A DNA stretch of 64,000 bases from Robertmurraya kyonggiensis (GTDB taxonomy: Bacteria; Bacillota; Bacilli; Bacillales; Cytobacillaceae): positions 62,001-126,000 of the forward strand of contig NZ_SWBM01000001.1 in assembly GCF_005116465.1 (NCBI RefSeq). Direction: 5' to 3'. Positions 36,735 through 42,726 of this stretch are shown one piece after another; the first letter of the stretch is position 1; every line of letters starts with the position of its first letter. The notes under the pieces were generated by a model. That model was given only the letters and a program-made list of their open reading frames with translations, did not search any database and was not told where the DNA came from. Both the position numbers and the translations under genes were made by a program.

Positions 36735-37613
36735 TCATGAATTAGAGGTTAATGGATCAAGATGTTTTCGTACCATGGAAATGGAAGCTTGGTTGTTTTC
36801 TAAAATATAGACCATTTCCGCTAATTTAAAACATTCCACAGCTTTTTCCACGTTATTTAGTGATTTATAATTATAAGCTTTTTGAAAGTAAAGGTCCCCG
36901 CGAAGGTACATAAGCATATGTTTTTCTGTAAGTTTTAGCCCTCTATCACATAAGTGAATGGACTCATAATGATTTCCCGTAAGTCTCATGATACGGGCAT
37001 AATTATAAAACAAACGAACTGGAACATGTTTATTGATGACTTCGGATAGCTGGTTAATATGAGTCATCGCTTCTTCATATTTATTGATAGCCTCTTCATG
37101 CAGATTGCACTGACTAAAAATATTGGCTTGGCTAATTAATATTTCGATTTCTCTTTCTGAGAAAAATTTTTTGTTGTTTATCGTCATATGTAGGGCTTCT
37201 TCTAAACTTTGGATCGCTTTAGACAGATCCTGATCTAATTGAAAATAGCAAATTCCCTCATGCCATGTTAGAAATTGCTGCAATTTCTTTTCCATAAATA
37301 AAAAATTATTCTTTTCTGTTTCAACAATTTTACGAACAGACGTGTAATCCCGATTATTAATGGAATCTCTAATTTGAGTAAAAGCATCAATGACGTAATC
37401 ATGTCGAGGAATGCTAGAAATATCTAATAAGTATGAGATGTCGATGCTAAATCGATCAGCAAGCTTTAACAAAATATCAGCAGTCGGAAGAACATTACCG
37501 TTCTCGATTTTACTAATATAGGCCTGTGTGCAAATATCTTTACTCGTCTCGTATTGGGATAACCCAAGGCGTTCTCGTGCCTCTTTAATTCGCTGACCTA
37601 AATATCTTGCCAT
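36735..37613 (-). CDS. RRNPP-type peptide-responsive regulator (PlcR/NprR-like)
   Basis: 292 residues, near PlcR (285). An XRE helix-turn-helix occupies about residues 7-60 (GQRIKEARERLGLSQYETSK, IENGNVLPT). The remainder is a set of about five to six TPR-like helical repeats (such as NLHEEAINKYEEAM and LNNVEKAVECFKLAEM). This is the layout of regulators that bind a re-imported signal peptide through the TPR domain. The gene is divergent from a small secreted-peptide gene, with 159 bp between them. A weak inverted repeat spans its stop codon. Confidence 0.85.
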   Translation of the reverse strand: MARYLGQRIKEARERLGLSQYETSKDICTQAYISKIENGNVLPTADILLKLADRFSIDISYLLDISSIPRHDYVIDAFTQIRDSINNRDYTSVRKIVETEKNNFLFMEKKLQQFLTWHEGICYFQLDQDLSKAIQSLEEALHMTINNKKFFSEREIEILISQANIFSQCNLHEEAINKYEEAMTHINQLSEVINKHVPVRLFYNYARIMRLTGNHYESIHLCDRGLKLTEKHMLMYLRGDLYFQKAYNYKSLNNVEKAVECFKLAEMVYILENNQASISMVRKHLDPLTSNS

Positions 37614-37772
37614 AAAATTTCACTCCAATATAACTATATTTATCATGGAGCACGAAAAAATTCGTAATTGTAAGAAAACTGATGGTTATCTTCATTATAT
37701 CAGTAAATAAGGAAAATTCACCAATTCTTTGGACATGCTATGATATTTGAAAATTAACAGAGGTGATGAAGG
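37614..37772. promoter_or_regulatory. Divergent control region of the regulator and peptide genes
   Basis: 159 bp with two outward promoters. A TATGAT -10 with TTCACC -35 (16-bp spacer) is plausible for the peptide gene. An ACGAA-N4-TTCGT inverted repeat near the regulator start could be its operator. I see no match to the PlcR box. Confidence 0.45.
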
Positions 37773-37892
37773 ATGAAAAAATGGATTGCTAGTCTTTTGG
37801 TTATATTACTTGCGTTTTTCGGGACTTATCATGACACCACATCTATTCATGTAAACTCTAACAATGATGATGAACCTGGCGTAATGCATTAA
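37773..37892 (+). CDS. Candidate quorum-sensing propeptide, 39 residues
   Basis: MKKWIASLLVILLAFFGTYH forms a positively charged, hydrophobic export signal. A polar tail with NSNNDDEPGVMH follows at the C-terminus. GAGGTGATGAAGG before the ATG is an excellent ribosome binding site. This is the form of PapR, Phr and NprX precursors: a Sec signal plus a C-terminal segment trimmed to a 5-8 residue signal. The mature form could lie within DEPGVMH, which is a guess. The assignment rests on form and on the adjacent RRNPP regulator. Confidence 0.72.
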   Translation: MKKWIASLLVILLAFFGTYHDTTSIHVNSNNDDEPGVMH

Positions 37893-37938
37893 GAGATTTG
37901 TTTGATCTCATCAATAAGATTTATGGGGGATGAGGAAA

Positions 37939-38097
37939 TTGCTTGGAAAACAAGTCGTTTACCATGAAGAACTATACACAATCTTATTCAATTATAATAA
38001 TGGCATGCTCGAAATAAGAAACATCAACTCCTATAATGATGTAAAATTAGTCAACATTAATGAAATAACCATTATCGAGCCCACAGATATAGCTTGA
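37939..38097 (+). CDS. Small conserved-looking protein, 52 residues
   Basis: TTG 37939 lies behind GGGGGATGAGG and encodes a soluble protein with alternating hydrophobic beta-like stretches (KQVVYHEELYTILFNYNNG, VKLVNINEITIIEP). An ATG at 37930 is in frame but directly abuts the ribosome binding site. It follows the candidate peptide gene by 46 bp and is ended by a terminator, so the two are probably one transcript. I do not recognise a family. Confidence 0.6.
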   Translation: MLGKQVVYHEELYTILFNYNNGMLEIRNINSYNDVKLVNINEITIIEPTDIA

Positions 38098-38116
38098 AAA
38101 GTAAATAAAAATTGGG

Positions 38117-38145
38117 AGGACTACATAGATGTAGTTCTTTTTTTG
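38117..38145 (+). terminator. Terminator of the peptide operon
   Basis: GACTACAT/ATGTAGTT stem with a two-base loop and seven T residues. Confidence 0.88.
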
Positions 38146-38174
38146 TGGTTTTTAAATTTTTTTTAGAAAAAGCG

Positions 38175-38203
38175 TTGACGAGTATTTTTAAAGGTGTTAT
38201 ATT
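38175..38203 (+). promoter_or_regulatory. SigA promoter of the tRNA cluster
   Basis: TTGACG, 17-bp spacer, TATATT, starting about 25 bp before the first tRNA gene. Confidence 0.8.
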
Positions 38204-38237
38204 GATATAGCTGTCGCAAAAAAGTAATTAATAGATT

Positions 38238-38312
38238 GGCCCCTTGGTCAAGCGGTTAAGACACCGCCCTTTCACGGCGGTAACACGGGTTCGAATCCCG
38301 TAGGGGTCACCA
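38238..38312 (+). tRNA. tRNA-Glu (TTC)
   Basis: Cloverleaf with GGCCCCT/AGGGGTC acceptor stem, anticodon loop CTTTCAC and encoded CCA. First tRNA of a ten-gene cluster. Confidence 0.95.
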
Positions 38313-38416
38313 ATGCTTTTTACGAAACGTAGTGGAGTAAAATAGCATTCCTTAAATTTTTTCGCATTGCGAAAATAATGTTCCACTTTTACGAAACGTA
38401 GTGGAGTAAAGTAGCT
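38313..38416 (+). repeat. tRNA-spacer hairpin repeats, copies 1 and 2
   Basis: Copy 1 (38313-38349) is an inverted repeat, AATGCTTTTTAC at one end and GTAAAATAGCATT at the other, starting at the base after the CCA. Copy 2 (38383-38416) repeats TTTTACGAAACGTAGTGGAG. Between them is a TTTTCGC/GCGAAAA hairpin. Related copies follow tRNA-Ala and tRNA-Tyr. Confidence 0.75.
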
Positions 38417-38514
38417 AGTTTTTTTGCGAAAGCAAAATAAACTTCCTTATCTCGCGATAGCAAATTTTAATTTTAGTTTTTTCGTGTTAGCCAATATGTT
38501 TCTTCTTTTAAGTT

Positions 38515-38589
38515 GGGGCCTTAGCTCAGCTGGGAGAGCGCTGCCTTGCACGCAGGAGGTCAGCGGTTCGATCCCGCTAGGCTCCACCA
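38515..38589 (+). tRNA. tRNA-Ala (TGC), one base short in the anticodon arm
   Basis: GGGGCCT/AGGCTCC acceptor, normal D arm and T arm, encoded CCA, anticodon loop CTTGCAC. The 5' anticodon stem reads GCTGC where the Bacillus form I remember reads CCTGC preceded by G, so the gene has 75 instead of 76 bases and the top pair of the stem is lost. Confidence 0.9.
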
Positions 38590-38650
38590 AAGCTTTTTAC
38601 GGAACGTAGTGAAGTAAAATAGCTAAGCTTTTTACGGTAGCAAAATAAGG
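38590..38650 (+). repeat. tRNA-spacer hairpin repeat, copy 3
   Basis: AGCTTTTTAC..GTAAAATAGCT inverted repeat (38591-38624) two bases after the tRNA-Ala CCA, followed by a partial copy (TTTTTACGGTAGCAAAA). Confidence 0.7.
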
Positions 38651-38699
38651 TTCATTGATTTTTCCATGAAAAGTAAAAAACTAAAATAATAATAATTTT

Positions 38700-38776
38700 G
38701 GCGGTGTAGCTCAGCTGGCTAGAGCATTCGGTTCATACCCGAAAGGTCGTGGGTTCGACTCCCTCCGCCGCTACCA
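38700..38776 (+). tRNA. tRNA-Met (CAT), elongator type
   Basis: GGCGGTG start, TTCGG/CCGAA anticodon stem, loop TTCATAC and encoded CCA. The body fits the Bacillus elongator methionine tRNA rather than the initiator or the lysidine-modified Ile tRNA. The T stem has a T-T mismatch at its second pair. Confidence 0.9.
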
Positions 38777-38788
38777 ATTTTATAAACT

Positions 38789-38881
38789 GGAGGAATACCC
38801 AAGTCCGGCTGAAGGGATCGGTCTTGAAAACCGACAGGCGGGTCAAACCGCGCAGGGGTTCGAATCCCCTTTCCTCCTCCA
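38789..38881 (+). tRNA. tRNA-Ser (TGA)
   Basis: Class II tRNA with a long variable arm (GCGG/CCGC), loop CTTGAAA, GGAGGAA/TTCCTCC acceptor and encoded CCA. The discriminator base before CCA is T rather than the usual G. Confidence 0.93.
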
Positions 38882-39015
38882 TCTTTTGTTTTTCTTCATT
38901 ATTAAAAAGAATAATGAAACCTATTTTCGCTAACGCGAAAAAACAGACGGAAGTTATTTTCTCGTTCCTCGAAAAAGATTAAGGAAAGATATTTTCGCTA
39001 ACGCGAAAAATCATT

Positions 39016-39092
39016 GGTCCGGTAGTTCAGTTGGTTAGAATGCCTGCCTGTCACGCAGGAGGTCGCGGGTTCGAGTCCCGTCCGGACCGCCA
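39016..39092 (+). tRNA. tRNA-Asp (GTC)
   Basis: GGTCCGG acceptor, CCTGC/GCAGG anticodon stem with loop CTGTCAC, encoded CCA. Preceded by TTTTCGC/GCGAAAA spacer hairpins near 38924 and 38992. Confidence 0.95.
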
Positions 39093-39121
39093 TTTAATTT
39101 TCAAAACTTAATTTGGTAATG

Positions 39122-39173
39122 TGTTTAGAAATTTAATATTTTGTTATGGCTCAGTAGCTCAGTCGGTAGAGCA
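39122..39173 (+). pseudogene. Partial duplicate of tRNA-Phe (5' flank plus first 26 bases)
   Basis: Bases 39148-39173 are identical to the first 26 bases of the intact tRNA-Phe at 39297, and the preceding 26 bases also match its flank with few changes. After the D arm the sequence diverges completely, so no tRNA can form. Confidence 0.85.
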
Positions 39174-39270
39174 CGATGAATAAGCTACCGTGAGAAAGCA
39201 ACCAGCGTACTCATCGAACAGAATCTTGATTAAGCTTTCTGAGATGAGGACGAAGGACAAGCAGTAAGTT
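39174..39270 (+). other. Unidentified, highly structured insert between the two tRNA-Phe copies
   Basis: 97 bp of unknown origin. CGATGAATA (39174-39182) can pair with TACTCATCG (39208-39216); CTCATC (39210-39215) can instead pair with GATGAG (39243-39248); AGAAAGC (39193-39199) can pair with GCTTTCT (39234-39240). The overlapping helices suggest a folded RNA or a remnant of one. No open frame is credible. Confidence 0.5.
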
Positions 39271-39296
39271 TGTTTAGGAATTCAATATCTTTTTAT

Positions 39297-39369
39297 GGCT
39301 CAGTAGCTCAGTCGGTAGAGCAAAGGACTGAAAATCCTTGTGTCGGCGGTTCGATTCCGTCCTGAGCCA
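39297..39369 (+). tRNA. tRNA-Phe (GAA)
   Basis: GGCTCAG/CTGAGCC acceptor, loop CTGAAAA, intact T arm. CCA is not encoded (ACTTTTT follows). Confidence 0.95.
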
Positions 39370-39379
39370 CTTTTTATTT

Positions 39380-39463
39380 GGAGGGGTAGCGAAGTGGCTA
39401 AACGCGGCGGACTGTAAATCCGCTCCTTCGGGTTCGGCGGTTCGAATCCGTCCCCCTCCACCA
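39380..39463 (+). tRNA. tRNA-Tyr (GTA)
   Basis: Class II tRNA with long variable arm, GGAGGGG/CCCCTCC acceptor, loop CTGTAAA, encoded CCA. Confidence 0.95.
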
Positions 39464-39500
39464 ATGCTTTTTATGAAGCCTAGCGGAGTAAAATAGCATT
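39463..39500 (+). repeat. tRNA-spacer hairpin repeat, copy 4
   Basis: AATGCTTTTTAT..AGTAAAATAGCATT inverted repeat beginning at the last base of the tRNA-Tyr CCA, as copy 1 does next to tRNA-Glu. Confidence 0.75.
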
Positions 39501-39543
39501 CATTCAACGCAGAATAGCAGAGTTTGAATAACCTATCATCTAC

Positions 39544-39617
39544 AGGGGCATAGTTTAAAGGTAGAACGAAGGTCTCCAAAACCTTTGGTGTGGGTTCAAT
39601 TCCTACTGCCCCTGCCA
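39544..39617 (+). tRNA. tRNA-Trp (CCA)
   Basis: AGGGGCA/TGCCCCT acceptor, loop CTCCAAA, encoded CCA. Confidence 0.95.
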
Positions 39618-39647
39618 GACGGAAAATGAACATCTTATATTGTAATG

Positions 39648-39723
39648 GCGGTCGTGGCGAAGTGGTTAACGCATCGGATTGTGGCTCCGACACTCGTGGG
39701 TTCGATTCCCATCGATCGCCCCA
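39648..39723 (+). tRNA. tRNA-His (GTG)
   Basis: GCGGTCG/CGATCGC acceptor with the extra G(-1) at 39647 facing C73, loop TTGTGGC, encoded CCA. Confidence 0.94.
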
Positions 39724-39744
39724 TTTTTACATTTTAATATTCAT

Positions 39745-39815
39745 GCGGGTGTAGTTTAATGGTAAAACCACAGCCTTCCAAGCTGTTGTCGTGGGTTCGA
39801 TTCCCATCACCCGCT
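39745..39815 (+). tRNA. tRNA-Gly (TCC)
   Basis: GCGGGTG/CACCCGC acceptor, loop CTTCCAA, discriminator T, CCA not encoded. Last tRNA of the cluster. Confidence 0.94.
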
Positions 39816-39821
39816 TTTCAA

Positions 39822-39854
39822 AAAAAGCTGAGTAAATGTACTCAGCTTTTTTTG
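39822..39854 (+). terminator. Terminator of the tRNA cluster
   Basis: AAAAAGCTGAGTA/TACTCAGCTTTTT stem with a four-base loop and a seven-T run. Confidence 0.92.
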
Positions 39855-39962
39855 ATCTAGAATAATTGAACCTATAATACAATTTGAATTTTAAATAAAA
39901 ATTTCTAGGCTGTAAAGAATATGGAGGAAATGCCAAAATGATTATTGAGTGGGTGTGAACAG

Positions 39963-40679
39963 ATGGGATTTGTCAAAGACACTCTTCTTGTATATGGAAG
40001 AATCATAACTTTACTTCCACTTTTGCTATTTATTACTCTTTTTATGGGAAAAAGGTCAATAGGGTCATTGCCAATTTTTGATTTTTTGATCATCATTACT
40101 CTTGGCGCTGTAGTAGGTGCAGATATTGCTGATCCAAATATTGCTCATATCCATACGGCCATGGCTATTATTGGCTTAGCCCTACTTCAAAAACTCATTT
40201 CTTATATGACCATCAGATTTAGAAAGTTTCGTAATGCTATCACTTTTGAACCAACTATTGTTATTATGGATGGTAATTTTAAAGTCGAAAATTTACGTAA
40301 GATTCAATATTCAATAGATGAAATTTTGCAGATGCTTAGGGAAAAGGATGTTTTTGATGTTTCAGAAGTCAAGTTAGGGATAATAGAAGCAAATGGGAAC
40401 ATATCGGTGTATAAAAATAGAGATAAATCACCAGTGTTACTTGAAGATATGGGCATAAAAAGCCATAAAGATAAATTGCCATACCCTGTCATTATTGAAG
40501 GGAAAATTGATTATCAAATGTTAACCAAATTAAGTACGAGCGAATTTTGGCTTATGGAGCAGCTCGAAAAGAAAGGGATTAAAGACATAAATGAAGTTTT
40601 CTTTGCATCACTAACATCAGACTTAGAACTGCACCTTTCACTTATGAACGGTGATGCACCCCAACACATGAAGCATTAA
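39963..40679 (+). CDS. DUF421 family membrane protein (YetF-like)
   Basis: About 238 residues. Three N-terminal membrane segments (RIITLLPLLLFITLFMGKRS, DFLIIITLGAVVGADIAD) are followed by the DUF421/YetF cytoplasmic domain with FEPTIVIMDGNF and LQMLREKDVFDVSEV. Members are linked to spore or membrane functions, but none is well defined. ATG 39963 is preferred to TTG 39945 because GTGGGTGTGA lies just before it. Confidence 0.85.
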   Translation: MGFVKDTLLVYGRIITLLPLLLFITLFMGKRSIGSLPIFDFLIIITLGAVVGADIADPNIAHIHTAMAIIGLALLQKLISYMTIRFRKFRNAITFEPTIVIMDGNFKVENLRKIQYSIDEILQMLREKDVFDVSEVKLGIIEANGNISVYKNRDKSPVLLEDMGIKSHKDKLPYPVIIEGKIDYQMLTKLSTSEFWLMEQLEKKGIKDINEVFFASLTSDLELHLSLMNGDAPQHMKH

Positions 40680-40710
40680 AAACTCCATCTTAAAAAATGG
40701 AGTTTTTAAT
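40677..40710 (+). terminator. Terminator of the DUF421 gene
   Basis: AAAAACTCCAT/ATGGAGTTTTT stem with an eight-base loop. Confidence 0.85.
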
Positions 40711-40800
40711 TTACCCTCTACAAACTTTTTACTTCACATGTTCCTAAATATTTCGTATACTTGAATAACATAGAATTCCAATAAGGTAGGTGGGTTTTAA

Positions 40801-41226
40801 GTGGATAAAAAGCCTGTATCAATTCCAAGACCACTCGTCAGACTGAATCAATGGACAATTGTGTTAAGCGTGATTTTAACTTGGATTACTAAGCAAGAAT
40901 ATATTTTACTTATCCCTTTACTAGCAGGGGGAGCTGGCCTTATTTTTAAATTTAATCCTATTATGAAAGTTGGCGGATTTTTCTTAAGAAAAGAGCCTTC
41001 TGAATACATTCCAGAAGACTTCGACCAACAACAATTCAATCAGGTAATCTCCGTTGTTTCTTTAGCATTAGGATTTGTTGGCTATTTAATGGGATGGACC
41101 GTTTTAGCAATAATCTTTACCGTAATGGTAGCATTAGCAGCTTTTATTGCCATCTTAGGCTTCTGCATTGGATGCTATATTAGATTTCAATGGCAGCAGT
41201 ATAATTATCGGAAATCACTTCATTAA
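40801..41226 (+). CDS. DUF4395 family membrane protein
   Basis: 141 residues with about four membrane segments. It begins with the typical IPRPLVRLNQWTIVLSVI and ends with GFCIGCYIRFQWQQY, the conserved cysteine pair of DUF4395. Relatives are often found near thiosulfate or thioredoxin-type genes, which suggests a redox link, but none is adjacent here. GTG start after TAGGTAGGTGGG. Confidence 0.8.
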   Translation: MDKKPVSIPRPLVRLNQWTIVLSVILTWITKQEYILLIPLLAGGAGLIFKFNPIMKVGGFFLRKEPSEYIPEDFDQQQFNQVISVVSLALGFVGYLMGWTVLAIIFTVMVALAAFIAILGFCIGCYIRFQWQQYNYRKSLH

Positions 41227-41324
41227 TTCTTCATCTCTAGAAAAGAAATGCAATACACTGTGAGACCAATGAGCCGTCATAAAAAAATGATTTTCTAGAA
41301 TAGAAAATCTAAAGAAGAACTTAG

Positions 41325-41353
41325 GAACCTGAAACGTTTAGGTTCTTTTTTTT
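41325..41353 (+). terminator. Terminator of the DUF4395 gene
   Basis: GAACCT/AGGTTC stem with an inner AAACGTTT symmetry and eight T residues. Confidence 0.8.
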
Positions 41354-41500
41354 TATTTTTGTATCTTGGTATTCAAATTATTATAAATCAAAGCTATTTT
41401 TTGGGAGTAACCAGAAATACGTAAGGGTTTTATAGTGAAATAATTAACAATTAAAAATATTTTAAAAATTGTTGAATATTAAATTTGTAATATTATATAC

Positions 41501-41531
41501 TTGTAATACAACTTGTGTGAAGCGCTTACAA
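41501..41531. promoter_or_regulatory. Operators before the TRAP gene cluster: FadR-type palindrome and cre-like site
   Basis: TTGTAATACAA (41501-41511) is a perfect palindrome fitting the FadR-subfamily GntR consensus TnGTnnnACnA; two such regulators are encoded downstream. Directly after it, TGTGAAGCGCTTACAA (41516-41531) contains the AAGCGCTT core of a CcpA cre box with mismatches in one half. The remaining 341-bp gap holds a terminator and AT-rich DNA. Confidence 0.6.
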
Positions 41532-41567
41532 AACTAGAACAATTACGATAAAGGGGAGAATACCTAA

Positions 41568-42587
41568 ATGAAAAAGCGATTATTTTTTGTGTTAACTTCC
41601 GTATTAGTTCTTCTTTTAGCTGCTTGTGGAGGAACAAGTAGTAGCGGTGGAGGAGGAAATAAACAACAATTTCTAACAATTGCTACCGCTTCTTCAGGTG
41701 GTACGTATTATCCAATTGGTGTAGGGATGGGAAATCTATGGACTCAAGAGCTTCAAGATGAAGGGATTAAAGCAACAGGTCAATCATCTGCAGGTTCTGT
41801 AGAAAACATTGACCTATTAAGAAATGGTGAAGCACAACTAGCAATTTTTCAAGGTTTAATTGGGGCTCAAGCAATTTCTGGTTCTGGAAATTTCGAAGGT
41901 AATGCCTATGAGGATTTGCGTTCAATCTCTATGCTTTGGCCAAATGTTGAACATTTCCTACTTATGAACAATAAGGTTAAGACTGGTACGATTTCAGACA
42001 TTGATGGTACTACTTTTTCAGTAGGTCCACAGGCAAGTGGTACAGAACAATCTACGCTTATTATGATGGAAGGCGTTAATTTAACGAAAGACAATATTAA
42101 GCCAGAGTATTTAGGTTACGATGATACAGTTTCTGCGATGCGTGATGGAAGACTTGATGGAGGTTCAGCTCCAGGTGGTATCCCAGTAGCAGCAATCATG
42201 GATATGTATGCTAGTGGTGTTGATGCAACTGTACTAGAAGTAAGTGATGAACAATTGGAAGACATCAATAGCATTTACAATACTTGGTATCGTTTCGCAA
42301 TTCCAGCTGGTACATATCCAGGTCAAGAAAAAGAAATCAAAACAATTGCTCAGCCAAACTTCTTAGGAGTTACAAAAGAACTGGATGAAGACACTGTCTA
42401 TAAGCTAACGAAAACTTTATACGAAAACTTAGAGTTTATGTATGGTGTACATGATGCAGCAAAAGATATGACGCTCGAAAGCGCATTAGATGGATTACCA
42501 GCGCCTCTACATGTTGGAGCTTATAAATACTTTAAAGAACAAGGATTAGAAATACCGGAAAACTTAATCCCAGAAGAGGCTAAGTAA
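41568..42587 (+). CDS. TAXI-type TRAP transporter solute-binding lipoprotein
   Basis: 339 residues. Lipobox LLAAC (Cys20) with a Ser/Gly-rich linker, then the TAXI signature IATASSGGTYYPIGVGMGNL and the FSVGPQASGTEQ motif. TAXI proteins capture the substrate outside the membrane for a fused TRAP permease, encoded next. GGGGAG before ATG. The substrate should be a carboxylate consumed by the downstream enzymes. Confidence 0.92.
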   Translation: MKKRLFFVLTSVLVLLLAACGGTSSSGGGGNKQQFLTIATASSGGTYYPIGVGMGNLWTQELQDEGIKATGQSSAGSVENIDLLRNGEAQLAIFQGLIGAQAISGSGNFEGNAYEDLRSISMLWPNVEHFLLMNNKVKTGTISDIDGTTFSVGPQASGTEQSTLIMMEGVNLTKDNIKPEYLGYDDTVSAMRDGRLDGGSAPGGIPVAAIMDMYASGVDATVLEVSDEQLEDINSIYNTWYRFAIPAGTYPGQEKEIKTIAQPNFLGVTKELDEDTVYKLTKTLYENLEFMYGVHDAAKDMTLESALDGLPAPLHVGAYKYFKEQGLEIPENLIPEEAK

Positions 42588-42642
42588 TAAATTGTAAAAT
42601 GATGTTTTTGAAAATTTTTATTAAGAGTAAATAGGGAAATTG

Positions 42643-42677
42643 CCAGCGTCCAAAATTTAGGCGCTGGTCAGCTTTTT
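42643..42677 (+). terminator. Intra-operon hairpin between binding protein and permease genes
   Basis: CCAGCG.CC pairs with GGCGCTGG, followed by a weak T-rich run. Such hairpins commonly give more binding protein than permease from one operon. Confidence 0.6.
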
Positions 42678-42726
42678 CTTTCTATCGGAGACCGATTAAT
42701 TTAATTCAGAAGGAAGGTGGATTAGG

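Noticed and set aside
38424-38982. Two plus-strand frames of 61 and 77 residues
   Set aside because: They cross tRNA-Ala, tRNA-Met and tRNA-Ser and have no ribosome binding sites.
39230-39265. CTGAGATGAGGACGAA, similar to a hammerhead ribozyme core
   Set aside because: The CUGANGA and GAAA boxes are not properly formed and no cleavage stem could be built.
39274-39693. 139-residue minus-strand frame with GGGGRIRT and SNRRHKDF-like peptides
   Set aside because: It runs antisense through four tRNA genes; these peptides are the familiar false proteins made by translating tRNA complements.
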